In this document: positions 50,240 to 62,125 of the stretch, piece by piece | Layout: the number at the start of each line of letters is the position of its first letter | Numbering within the stretch: position 1 is the first letter of the stretch | From: Diprion similis | Lineage: Eukaryota; Arthropoda; Insecta; Hymenoptera; Diprionidae | NCBI RefSeq assembly: GCF_021155765.1 | Contig: NC_060112.1 | Coordinates: 20,584,001-20,648,000 of the forward strand | DNA length: 64,000 nt | Direction of reading: 5' to 3' | Notes under the pieces: generated by a model | Told to the model about the DNA's origin: nothing | Databases searched by the model: none | What the model saw: the letters and a program-made list of their open reading frames with translations, nothing else | Translations under genes and position numbers: made by a program

Positions 50240-53200
50240 CAATAGTGACCGATACAATTTCCCTTCTCTTTGGCACGCCTGCACACGATCAATGTGGCGA
50301 GTGATCTCACCGCGTTCGCAGATCGATCGGATCTCGGCTGTAGTTGTATTGGCACAGTCTGGAAAAGGATCGAGAATGTCGCGTATCCATGCTGCATGCT
50401 GTACCTGTGCTGCACCTGTGTGCACGCCGAATATGGGCAATCGAAAGTACTGCATTGATACCACGACGGTTGTATTATCGTATAAAAATTAAAATGCGTG
50501 TGTAATGGAATTTGCTGGTAGAAATCGGCTGAGTTAAGTAATTTGAGTCGCGTACATTATCTTGATTATTTTGTGAAAAGTAATTTTATTTATATAACTA
50601 TATGAATTACGAAGAAAATATATGTGTAATGATTCGAATGAAATATCAACGGTCGTCGATCAGTTATAACAGTATCTCTATTTTTTAGTATCTATACATA
50701 TATAATTAATTACCAACGATCGATTAGTTTAAATGAGTTTTCTTTCGTAAAGATAGTTTGAATTTTAATCACGAATTTTCTTTCAATAATTAAACAAGTT
50801 TTACCCAGCGGACGAGAATATCGTAAAAACTTTGAATATAGTGAAGTCCAGACGGCAAATGAAACTTAACACTCGACAAGTGTACGAGGAGAGTTTTATA
50901 CAGAGCACGGAAAGAAGTAGGTAATTGTAATTATTCAGGAGGCACACCGAGGCGTAACTGTCTCAGGATTTGACAATGGAACTGGGTTAAAAAGAGAAAG
51001 GATTAAGATTACGAGGAGCAGGGAGCTGGTGCCGTTGAATGCCGAACTTGTGAGGGAATAAACTCGTAAGTTCGATTGGACCAGTTGAAAAGCACCAACC
51101 ACTTGACCCCGAACTTCGCTTCCGCGAGTTAATATTTCCTTCAACCCCTTCCGAGTCTCGTTTCCTCTCGTGTCAACCGGAAGAGAACGGTAACTAGCTC
51201 AAGCCATTGAAATTTGTCGATAATTTTCTTTTTGATGTTCCAATTTCCCCCCAGCATACCGTGGAATATCCGACTCGCGGAATCAAAGCGAGCCTGAACA
51301 ATAGTCGTTGTTCGGGGTGGGCTTAACAAAACTTTGAAATCCACCCTTCTTCGGTTTCAATGCATAATATGTACCTATGTCCCAGGCTCCCTCCCTCCTT
51401 CTCTCGTTAATTATACGCGGCGTTTCATTTTACCCCACGCACTTTTATATTTTTCAACGCACTCGCGCGTTTTGTCGCCGGTTTATTTCCACCCCCTTCC
51501 TCCTCGATGCCCCGCAACCGCACCCTTGCAGCAATTCTCGCCCTCTATAAACTCACGCTCGGCAAGAAACTTCTGACGAAAATCCGCATTCGCTTGATAT
51601 CAAGACGATATACAATTTCACCGTCTCCGTACTAGCGAGTTGGATTTTAATTGAAGTCTTAATACGATTTTCGAAACCAGATTATTATGAGAGACTTGAC
51701 TGGTTGTATTCCTCTTAAATCAGAATATCCGATCCTCATGTTACGTATACATTCGCTTCGAGATGAAAACTTTTCAACACGACCTTGCTCACGGCGGGTA
51801 TCTGAGACATGTCAAAGACTTGATTGTGAGCTGAGGAATTCGACAGGCTGTGTTAATTGTAAAAACAGAGCCAGGCGACCTCGCTGCCAGTCACTCATGC
51901 ATGAGTAGTACGTAGCAGCTACGCTCGTTGTAACTATCTAAAATAAGTTACCCTGAGCCGATTCGCATAACGAAAACAGCCAATTCTCTAATTCGCTGCA
52001 ACTCTTTGTCAGTTATTTTCAAGCTGAAGGCTGCATTCTGACAATGAGATCCAAATTGGTGGGACATCCCATGCCTCAAAACCCTTGGGCGTAACTTGCT
52101 GGTGATTATAGAACGCATTGTTTCCAGGAGCGGATGGACTGCAAACAACTAGCTGCACCCCAGGCATCGTCAAGTGCTCGTTCATCGTCGCCGTCTCTCG
52201 TTCCGCGCTCATATTTCACCAGGAGGGTGAGGGAAAACGCGTCGCGAAAGAAATCGTATTTTAACGAAAGTTCGTAAAAATTCCTGAAATACCCTCCAAT
52301 TTATCGCCGAGTTGCGTCTCGTCTGCAAGTTTCATTTGCTTCCTCCCGAGGCGCTTACTCCCTGAACACGTGACTGGGATCACCTGAATCTGACAGTGAC
52401 AACCCCCAACCCCCAACCTTGGGCGGAGGCGATGTCTAGAATCCTCGTAAAACTGATATTAACTCTCTGCTAGACAGTCGTGTATATTCTCGTAATGCTG
52501 TGTGACAGGGGTGGCGGTCTACCCCTTCGGTTACGCTGTCACGAATCATTTCTCATGGGGGGAAAGGGAGGGTGAAACCGCATGGAAGGTTATTTATTGG
52601 AGCTAAGCGAAGAGGCTTCTGCACGGTGAATCCTTCTTTCATTGCATATCGCTGCATTTTTTTGACATCCTCATAACCACCATCTTTAATTTCTCCCTCT
52701 TTTTGCAAGTCTCCGAGATAAAAATCTTGAAGAAAAGAAAAAGCTGAGACTCCTGCAAATGTTTTGAAAGAAAGATTTCACTGGGGTTACATTTTTGAAT
52801 TATGCGTAGGGTCAATAATTTTCTGCTCGCTTTCCTGCCTTCAAAACGACAATTCTAGGGGCCGGGCGATGAATCGTATATCTCGAGAAGGTGTCTTTAT
52901 ACGCGAGTATTATGGGATAAGCCCGAAATTCCAAACGCTGCACGAAGAGGTGGGAGCTGGAGGACCACGGGAAGATAAGTGGAAGATAGGCTTTGCCTGA
53001 TAATTCTTGAGCTTTATCGTTCCGGCGTAGGAACGCAAAGTTTTATCCATTCGATCGGACCTGGGTATTGTACCCGTTCTTTCGTTTCGCAAGAACATCG
53101 AGAGGATAGGTGACCATAAAATTTTTCAACCTGAGAAGTCGATAACTATAAATTCCACCGGATTGATTGCGGGTTGGCGATAAAGTCGATCGTCACTTAC

Positions 53201-53640
53201 ACGCCTATACTCGTATACTTATATACAACGAACGTTTCAAAGTTCGACCCAGAACGGACCAAGAAAAAGGTTCGGATTCGAGAAAAATTGTGCCGGGTCC
53301 TTGAGGGTGGAGATAAAAGGAAAAGAAGCATTTCTTGTATACAGCAAGCCGGTGACCAACTGACCTGAAATGATTGCATTTCGAACAAACCACTCGAATT
53401 TACACATTCGAAACACTCTCGCACCCGAAACGAGTTGCCAGTGTAAAAGTTACTATAGAGTGACCTTTGCGAATGCAAAAAGAGAAGAGACTCAGCCTAC
53501 GAAAAGGGAGACGAAAATATTTGGAAAAGTTTTTTGGTTAAAAATCATACAATCCGTTGATTCTGTACAAAAGATGGTTTGCCTCAGTCATCATTTTTCT
53601 CGCCGAATCCGTTGATCGGTTTGAGAGATTCTTTCGCAGT
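50240..53640. other. Long non-coding stretch, mixed base composition
   Basis: No convincing exon on either strand. CpG is more frequent than in the gene-dense left part. The open frames (for example 51334-51576 forward and 53197-53478 reverse) overlap each other on opposite strands and lack recognisable domains. A CACGTG E-box lies near 52367. Confidence 0.45.
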
Positions 53641-53657
53641 TAATCCAAAAAAGATAT

Positions 53658-53817
53658 ACACGAGTAGTTAGACAAGGCCGATTTTGGACACAGATTCTCA
53701 TACCGACATTTTCCGATCGAACATTCTAAAAAAAGGTTTGCGTCTTGGCTAAATCTCGCCGAAACGTCGGTAAGGGAATCTGTATCTAGAACCGGCCTTG
53801 TCTACCAACTTACACGT
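53658..53817. mobile_element. MITE-like inverted repeat
   Basis: Arms of about 57 bases at 53658-53714 and 53761-53817 are imperfect reverse complements. Both contain GACAAGGCCG (or its complement CGGCCTTGTC), CAGATTC and ACCGACRTTT. The spacer is about 46 bases and includes CTCGCCGAAACGTCGG at the start of the right arm. No ORF. It is likely a non-autonomous palindromic element or its remnant. Confidence 0.65.
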
Positions 53818-53899
53818 AGGATAATGTAATGCTTTCTCCATCTGGCGAGGTTAAAATTTACCTCGTTAACCGGCTCCCCCCGAATAATTTTCAACAATC

Positions 53900-54372
53900 T
53901 ATAATCCAGCAGCTGGCCCTCGGTATCAACGCGCGTTATCTCGATCGGCAAGGTGGGGACTGGATTCACCATCTCAACACGTGATTCACAGTCCTAAAGG
54001 GGGGCTAAGGAGCGGTAATTACGGGGTATCTTACTGCAGCTAGGTTGATAACGGGAACCCGGGGAGTCAAAGGGGTAGACAATGCCGACGAAATGGGGTA
54101 ACGCAGTCCTCCCTCATCCACGGTCGCATACACAAGAGTTTCACCGCCTCGGGGACGGACGTGCGCTCGCAATTAACGGTCGGGAAAAGTGTGCAGCAAG
54201 ACTAGCGCTGCTGGCGTGGAAATAAGAGGGGTGCAATGTCTGCTGTCGGCGGCGCGTTGCGGGAGTCCTCGGGATCGGTTATTTGTCAGGGACACCGAGT
54301 TGAGGGTGAACCGCAGGATTCTCTCGTATTCCGGAAGAGCGGCTTAGTCATCGGCGAGTCCATTGTGCGAGA
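53900..54372 (+). promoter_or_regulatory. GC/CpG-rich segment, possible promoter and 5'UTR exon
   Basis: This is the most GC- and CpG-rich non-coding part of the window. It ends at a donor-like site (GCGAGA|GTAAGTGC at about 54373), and 118 bases later there is a run of 30 T followed by TTCTTCCAG near 54490, a textbook acceptor. Together they could form a small 5'UTR intron of a forward-strand transcript. No coding exon was found downstream within the window, so this is only suggestive. Confidence 0.3.
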
Positions 54373-54450
54373 GTAAGTGCATCGCGATGTATCGCGCATC
54401 GTTGAGTGCTTCATCGCTAATCCGGTCCCCCTTGGATTGCGGACATTCAA

Positions 54451-54452
<2 letters not shown>

Positions 54453-54482
<30 letters not shown>
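54453..54482. repeat. Poly-T run of 30
   Basis: Uninterrupted T from 54453 to 54482, followed by CTTCCAG. Either a simple repeat, the tail of a reverse-strand retroposed sequence, or an extreme polypyrimidine tract. No SINE body was recognised beside it. Confidence 0.9.
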
Positions 54483-54490
54483 CTTCCAGA

Positions 54491-57400
54491 TCCGGTCTGC
54501 AAATTTTGAGTCGTTAAGATTCGTTTGCTTTTTAAATCCCGAATCAGGAAATTAGGATTAGGAACGGCGTTCTGTTCATTTCACAGAACACGGTCGATCT
54601 GAGCAGTGTGCAAACTGTTGATGCTAAAAGTAACGAAACTACCATACCGCAGAATAATTTTTTGCCTTAATTTGGGAAATCGATATCAGATAGTGTCAGA
54701 TCGATGACAAGTAACAGTTTACCAGAATCTGTATTGGAATTTTCTCACAGTGGATACTGTGTAAACCATTCGCGAATTTCACCTGCACAGACGACCTGCA
54801 CTTGCGGGCTATTTTCGAACCTCGATATCCCAAGAACCCCTGAAAGAGCCGATATGACCAAGAGCGCCGAAAGTGGCTGCATATAACCTCCATCATTGTA
54901 ATTTCGTACGTAAAACGCAAAACCCATGACGAAAACGAAGGGGGATGGGCGTGTTTGCCCGGAGAAAAGTTTCAAGTGTGACTACTCCTTCAGTTTTTTC
55001 CGGTACGCGGGCGGAGGGTTGAAATGGCGAAGGCTGATGGGAGACTAGGGCTTGCAGAGAGTTGCAGGGAGTTGGGTGGTAATACGCAAAAGGGAGGCGT
55101 CAAGTGTTAACACAGCTAGGAGTGCCCCAGCGGATGCTTGACGGCTGGTTCCTCCGGCTTTCTGCATACCTTCACATCCTTGCTACCCCTGATCGCAGGT
55201 GCCTCTGTGCAGAGTCACTGGCACCAACACAAATCGGCGGGTCTATAAAGCTTGCACACGTTCCTCTCGGTTTAATTCTTTGAAGCTCTTCAGGGCGTGT
55301 GGCGATGAGTGAGCACCGCCGGATGTGCGGGATAAACTGCTTTCTTTAACTGCTTTCGTCGTCGGTGTTTACTCATAACGTACTTAATTGCACAGATTTG
55401 AGCTAGATGCAGAAAGTACAAAAGGTTAGAGATGCAAGCTGTAGGTGCACGCTGGAAAGTAGTTAAATAAATTTCATTCCATTCGTTCGTTATTCCTTCG
55501 AGCTTATACAAGGTAGGTATGACGTTCGCCAATTTGTGCTGCAATTGCGACAATATCGAATGGTTTTCTATGAAATTCGTCAGGTAAGGCGCGTGCAGCT
55601 CGAACGAGGATTAGAAACAATTAGAGAGATTCTTGCTTTTCAGAATCGGGACAATGGATCCCAGAGAGGAGAGGTGAGACGCAGCGAATTTGCAGGGGTG
55701 TCGAAAGCTCTTTGAAGAGAAGCGGGGAAATTTGCCGTGTCGAAATTTTTGACCTCCCGCAATATCAGCAATATGTATTCCGCGAGGCTCGATACTTGTT
55801 CTCCGAATTTCTCATCCGCCTGCATAGCACAGCCCCCGCCTTTCATGATTTGTTTCATCCCCGCCCGGTCTTGATGGGGCATGAATAGATATTTCCGTTT
55901 ACATATACACGGACGGAGTGTAAATGCCCAACTTTGTTTATGTACATACATGTGCGCATTGTGCGAAGGTACAATGTTGGTCTGTACGAAGTCGAGGCTC
56001 GGGCATATATTCCCTAGTCGGCCCTCCGCCATTCAATAAATCGAGATTTCCGTAGAAAGCTCGGCTCGATAGTGTGAATTGAAATGTCTGCAGTGCACTT
56101 ATGCAATGAGCGAACCTACACGTATAGATAGTACATTCGTGCAAATGTTTATGAACCGTAAAGCCAATGACCCTTAAGGATCCACCCGGCGTAGAGTCGG
56201 GAGTGAATATTAACCCAAGAATATTAAGAAAAAAAGCGACTAAAAACGATGAAGATAGAAACTTGTGAAGTCAAACTTTAACAGATTATTGCAAACGTTT
56301 TTGCTCTCGTAAAATTACGTTTATATGAAATAAGTGATTTTTAAGAGTTTCTCGCAATTTTTTAAATACCGAAAGGCTGAGATTGTTTTTTTTTTTTTTT
56401 GTCACCATGAACTTTTGTCTTTGAATTGATTTTCAGTCGTCTTTTTCGCATAATTTCGACCTCAGGGATTCAAAAAACGTACTGAAAATATCCTGGGATT
56501 AACCGCGGAGAAAATTCGACAAGATTTCTCAGTTTTCCGGCTGTATTTTTTTGAATGAGCTTGGAATTTACATTCCGTTGCATTTACTTCACCGTAGGAC
56601 ATAATTAATTACATCGTAACGATAATTTCTTCAAAAACAATACACGAAAAATCATTTCTCGTGTATCATAAATCGAGTATTTTTCTGAGTATCTATCGAA
56701 GAAATCTATCCGATTTGAATTCCGAGAAAAGTGTGTAACTGCGAAATCTATAAATTAGAGAAAGTTCATCTCTTGCGGGGAGAAATATACAACAAAGGCA
56801 GTTGTTGCGTTATAAAAAGCGTATTACAAATCTTTTCTCTGGAATTATACAATCCGTTACGTTTCTAGATCAAAGAAATTATCAGACATTTTCAGACATT
56901 TCAGGGAGCTTTCTCTCAGAAATTTTAGATCGTTTTTCGCTGAACATACGGCGGGTATCGTATACAAATCTAGATCAAGTATTTTGAGCGTGGTGCTCTC
57001 CGAAGAAACCATTCAACGTTGCAAATACCTACCTTATTTTTGGTTTTCACACCGATGAATTATACTCGATTTTGAGCGAAAGGCACGCGAGTGTCGAGGA
57101 TGATTTGTGTTCCGGCTGTTTCGACGGAGGAAAATATCGCAAAACTCCCAGTTTGCAAGTACCGCAAAAAGATGCGCACCTGCCGGGCTTGGTTTTTTGC
57201 TTGGTAGTCCATTCGCAATTTCGCACGTTCGTTGGAAACGCCGGGAATTTCGGGTCGCTTAAACCCGGCAACGGCTCGGATTCGCAAATTGCTGCACGTG
57301 TGTACGTGGAACTTTTCGCCCGCACACGCACCCTCAAAGCCGGGGTTTCACGGGGCGGCGAAAGCCGGAGCTCAGTGTTTGCATGCGGTTTCTGTTATTT

Positions 57401-57640
57401 GTTCGAACTATCCAATCGCCCCGGGCGTCCCACGTTCTCCCCTAACATATTTCCACCCCTTGTACGCATGCCGACGACTTGCGGAGCTTTCGCTCACCGC
57501 TCGAAATCACCCGTGGATTTTCATTGGTCTAATTTTTAACCAAAACTGTGGCGAGGGTTGCGATTCAAGGGCGCACACGTATGTATGTATGAGTACAACA
57601 AGACGGGTGAACAAGTGGGTGAATTTTGGAAATTTATACC
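54491..57640. other. Non-coding stretch
   Basis: No gene recognised. The 155-codon and 149-codon forward frames at 57072-57681 overlap each other and reverse-strand frames, in CpG-rich DNA where stop codons are rare. They carry no domain, so I treat them as chance. Confidence 0.4.
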
Positions 57641-57644
57641 CGGA

Positions 57645-57798
57645 GGGAACGGATTATTTGAGTCAAGCGATACGTGTTTGATTCAGTTAAATTTTCTTAG
57701 ACCAACGTAAGTATTTTATTGAGTTGAGTAAATATATTGTGTTCGCCGCATTGAGTTGAATCAAACGAATATCACTTGACTCAAATAATCCTTTCCCT
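57645..57798. mobile_element. Second MITE-like inverted repeat
   Basis: Left arm 57645-57690 contains GGATTATTTGAGTCAAGCGA then GTTTGATTCA. The right arm 57752-57798 is the near-perfect reverse complement (TGAATCAAACGAATATCACT then TGACTCAAATAATCCTTTCC). The internal part repeats TTGAGTTGA. No ORF. The arms differ from those of the elements at 2.8 kb and 53.7 kb, so this is a separate family. Confidence 0.7.
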
Positions 57799-60700
57799 TG
57801 ATGTAGCTCGACAAGCAGTTATTAGATTCGATGGGGTTTATTGTATTCAAAAGTAATAGTATGTAAGTCTGTTTCATTGACTTTTTTTCTACGAGGACTA
57901 ATTAATAGAAAGATTTTTTATTCACAAGAACATCATTCGTTCTGCTCGCTAACACGTTTGACGATGCCTATGATATATCGAAAGCGGACCAACCAATTTA
58001 CTTAGAATTTCGTGAGAGGATTCTTGGTTAGTTTAAATCCACATTCCCAGGAACGAGATTTTCTCCCCCAACAAAGTGGCGATCGTTTGAAATTGAAATT
58101 TGATTCTTTGTAAAAAATTTGAAACTTCTTTAATTCAATAATCGTACAAACCTATGATAATTGCAAAAATAGAATAATGGCAAGGCGACTATATTGTCCA
58201 AGACTACGGCCTCCAACCTCTAAGCAAATTGTCTGATTGTTTCACCGGTTTTGAAGTAACGTTGGATGTAATTTGCCAAAATGTATCCATTTTCTAGGCC
58301 ATCTACTCATATATGTAAATTCCCTTAAGCTTCATCTGCGTTTGCGTTTCGTCAATTTTGCAAAGTCGTATTTTTCGCAGTCCAATCATCGCCGCACGAA
58401 TCTCGAGAGAGATTCTAAACGTCTTCATCAGGGAAAACCAAGGTGAGCAACGCGGACGAACAATACCTGCTGGAATTAATAAGCGGCAATCAAGTCAAGG
58501 GAGAACAATTCGTTGAAATGGCAGGCTCATCTCCTTCTTACTACAGGATCATCCCTCTTCAACTTAGAATTCCCTTCCTTCCTCTCTAAAGGCTCTGCCC
58601 TAGTTCCAAATTCTTGCAGGATTCAAGGGCGCGGTTTTCGACATCAACACTGCAACGGACTGTCATGGCAAAGACTTTTTTGCCAAACAACGTTCACGAG
58701 ATTTCAGTCTTTTTCAATCAACCCTTTGCACAGTCACGCGACCATTCGAGGTATCGAGGTTGTGTTCTCATCCGATACCTGCTGATACAGTTGTTTTGTC
58801 CCACTTTTTTTTCAATTCTATCCACAGACTTGCTCCGTTTTCAGATCCATTCGACCGTTTTCCGGATATTGAAACGGGCTTCATCCTGATTGTCATTACA
58901 TATATCCTCGGTCCAGTTGATCGGTATTTCCCTCTAGGTTGCGGCTTTCGAGGTCCAACCCTGAACCTTCGATTTTGACCGGCTGTTTTTTTCTCCTATA
59001 AATAAAAGATTGCGAAAAAAGTTTATCTTCTTAGTTTTTCTCGTTCTTTCTTACCTTTGTTTTTCCTTCAGGGGATTCTACTGTTCTTTCTGTGTACCGG
59101 AAAACCACCACCGAATCCTGAGCTTCTTAGAAATCTGCCTAAGAAGTAAGAATCGAGGTCTCGCGGCATTAGAAAGTCGCCGCGCCGTTTCGACTAGGGA
59201 TGAATAATTTACTCTCTTGCAAGTTCTCGCGGTGGAGCTAGTTTAACTCGTCAAAGGGGGGACAAAGTCTGGTTTCGGTACCCGCCCGACGTCAAACTCT
59301 TGCATTATTACAGATCGGAGACGAAAAAAATTGCCACCCTTTTTTTATACACCCCCTATATGTACGGGCGTCCGCACCCTTTATACGGTTATTCGTTTCT
59401 TAGTTTTATTTCCGTTGAAATTCGGGGCTTTCAAATCTTCTTTCGTGTTATATAGGATCTCGTTTTAATCACACATTGAACTAGACTGTCTCTGGCCACA
59501 GCCCTTGCACCTTTGTTACGCCATTTTTGTTTTTTTTTATCCATTTTTTATTTTTTTTTATTTTGCGCACGCTACTTCCTTCACAATGGCTCTTGACCGT
59601 GCTCCTCTCCAATGAGAGCACCTTCCTCGATGGGGTGGAAGGCTGCAGAGCAGGGGGGCAGCTATATCGTAGGAATCGCATCGTCCTTCCCTCCTTTCGA
59701 CGAAAGGACTCTTTGAGCTCCTCCCGGGGCAGGAAAACTTATTTCTCCCGTAGCTTTTCCACCGCGTCTGACTTCCTGCAACTCGCGGCTTTCCATATCC
59801 GCCTCACCCCCCGACCTTCGCTCGGCTTCTTATATTTCTTTGGCCCCCGTTCGTTTTATTCGCATCTTGTCATTTCACTTGGCTAACTTTGTTATACAAT
59901 TAATTTAATGAATTCTCAACGCGAATAGCACACGCCTGCATATATACCGTATCAGCGAACCCTCGCTCAAACTTTCGGGCGAATATATCGTCGAGATTAA
60001 ATTACGAGAAGGTGGAAAATCGGGCCCGTTGAGGAAAAGGGAAACCGGGAGATGCCGGAAGGTTCCAGGCCGCTGAATTTCCAAGATCGAGCCAGGCGAG
60101 CTGGTAACAATTCCGAAAACGATTCGTGAGGTTCCTTTGCATTTCTATGTTGCCAAAAGTCCCGACCAACGAACGAGTCAAACGCCCCCCCCCCCCCCCC
60201 CCCTCAACCGAACACCTCGTCGACCTTATTCATGCGACCTCTGACATTCTTCCCCGGTTGAATTCTTGAACGATACGAGAAGGCGAACGATTCTCACGTT
60301 TTCACTTGTCGTTCCTTGAGTAATTCGATTCCAATACTCGTGCGACACGAGCAGCTCGTCTTTCACGGTGTCTAAATTTTTTGTTTGTTGTCTTACAAGA
60401 AAACATTCAAGATAGAGGAGTTCGACATTTTTATTCACTACGGTGTCTGTCAAGCACGGAACATCGTTTTTCTCAAACGAGTTAAAGTTTAAACGCGGAG
60501 AAATATGAGGACCACCTATTTGCTCGTGGAGAAAAAAAAGGCTCGATATTATAGTTCATAGCGTTATTTGATAGACATTTTTGCGCAAGCTTGCGTTTCA
60601 GTTTAGCTCAATTTTACTTTCTCAATTCGCAATAACTGCGATGAATTTCCAAGATCTTGGTGGTCACCGTGGAATCTGTCTCCCAGGCCGGAAGAGGAAT

Positions 60701-62082
60701 GACCTACGTATTCGGGACGCGAATTTATCTCGAGTGACGTTTCCATGGGTATACATACCACATACAGCCTTTTGACTGACCAAGCACGTATATGCTTGCC
60801 TCAACGCCAGAGACTCTATCAAGTTAAGTTAAAATGATCAAATCATTTATCAGAATAATTTTCAACGATACGTGATGACCATACGTATGATAATTATTAT
60901 CCAATTTCTCAAAAAACTTCACCTTAAAACCTATCTCTGATCAAGTTGAATATTATTTAGAGTCAAAGAGGGTAAAATCAACTTCTAACGACTTCACTTT
61001 GAGTTAGACGCGAGAATCCCATGAACAGAAGAAGGAGAAAAAACTGTTCCTAAGATCAATGATTAAGAGCCAGATAATCAGATTATCCCGAATTAGTACA
61101 CCGAATGATGATGAAGTCAAGCTTTCTCGTTCAAGCCGCCCTCGAGGGACGGGACGTGAAGGCAAAAATAATGACTACGTATGAGGACCTTGATAGCATG
61201 CACACAGAAGGACGTAGGTGTGCTAGGATATTTGCATAGCTGCCTCCTTACGCCTCGGCAAGGTGAGGGTGTATATTCAAGCGGAGCACACAGAGGCTGT
61301 AAGAAGCCTCCCTAAGGAGCCGTCTTTTGTCGGACGCTTCTTGTGTTCCTTTCGCCCCCGTATATCGATCCCTTATTCCCTGCTTCTTCCTCGGCTCTAC
61401 TATAAGCTCGTGCCCGACAATCCCCTCCTTCTTCAGCCGACTGCCGTTTGGCTCGAGTCTCTCCCTCCCTCGGCATTGCATCCGCGACCCAACAACGGGT
61501 GTTCCCAATGTAGCGTCCCAGAAATGACGGTGGAAATTGAAAAATGATAGAAGGAATTGGCAGGTCCGAAATGTTTGAGAATATTTGTACCGATCATGAC
61601 TGATATTGCGACGTCACGGGAGGTCAGGAATCAAGTTAGGCCAAGTTGGGCTTCATGCACGGATTTTAGAGTCGAGGTTGACTCAACGGCGAGTAAATAG
61701 TTAATTATTATTAATGGTCAATTATTTTAGAAGTCTGAAGTCTTCGTTGAGTGGTAAGTGGAACCAGAGGCTTGTTTTATCGGGATTTTCACTTCCACGC
61801 TTCGTGCTCTTCCGGTGTTTTTCATAAGCCCCGAAAAGGCTTATCCGGGGACTGTACGTAGCAGCGGAGAACAAAGTTTCAAGATATAATAATAAGAAAA
61901 AGTCAGTCCGACCGGGGCAAGCTTTAATAATAACAGTTCGAAACTCAGTTTCTCCATAAGCTTCGAAAACGCGATGATATCGAGTCGACGGACCTGCAGG
62001 GTCGCAGGATTTCGCAATATTGAATCGCGTTTACACCTAGGGCTCAACTTTATTTCGCTCCCTAACTGATAGGTGAGAAGTC
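57799..62082. other. Non-coding stretch with pyrimidine-rich segments
   Basis: No convincing exon. Pyrimidine-rich sequence at about 58.5-59.9 kb makes long frames on the forward strand without domains. The right part (61.2-61.5 kb) has overlapping frames on both strands, again unsupported. Confidence 0.4.
60185..60203. repeat. Poly-C run of 19
   Basis: An uninterrupted C homopolymer, rare in insect DNA. Its length may be an assembly or sequencing uncertainty. Confidence 0.9.
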
Positions 62083-62125
62083 TATATATATATATGTATA
62101 TATATTATATATATATATATATATC
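62083..62125. repeat. (TA)n microsatellite
   Basis: Imperfect TATATA repeat of about 43 bases. Confidence 0.9.

Noticed and set aside
49844-50492. Two ORFs over 200 codons on opposite strands
   Set aside because: Both run through the TA and GA microsatellites, giving YIYIYI and SLSLSL stretches; they have no domains and overlap each other.
57072-57681. Overlapping 155- and 149-codon forward ORFs
   Set aside because: CpG-rich sequence with few stop codons; the frames overlap, also open in reverse, and lack domains or splice signals.
58380-58560. Open stretch after a donor-like CAAG|GTGAGC near 58440
   Set aside because: The peptide looks reasonable for about 40 residues, but no start or acceptor supports it and no family is recognised.
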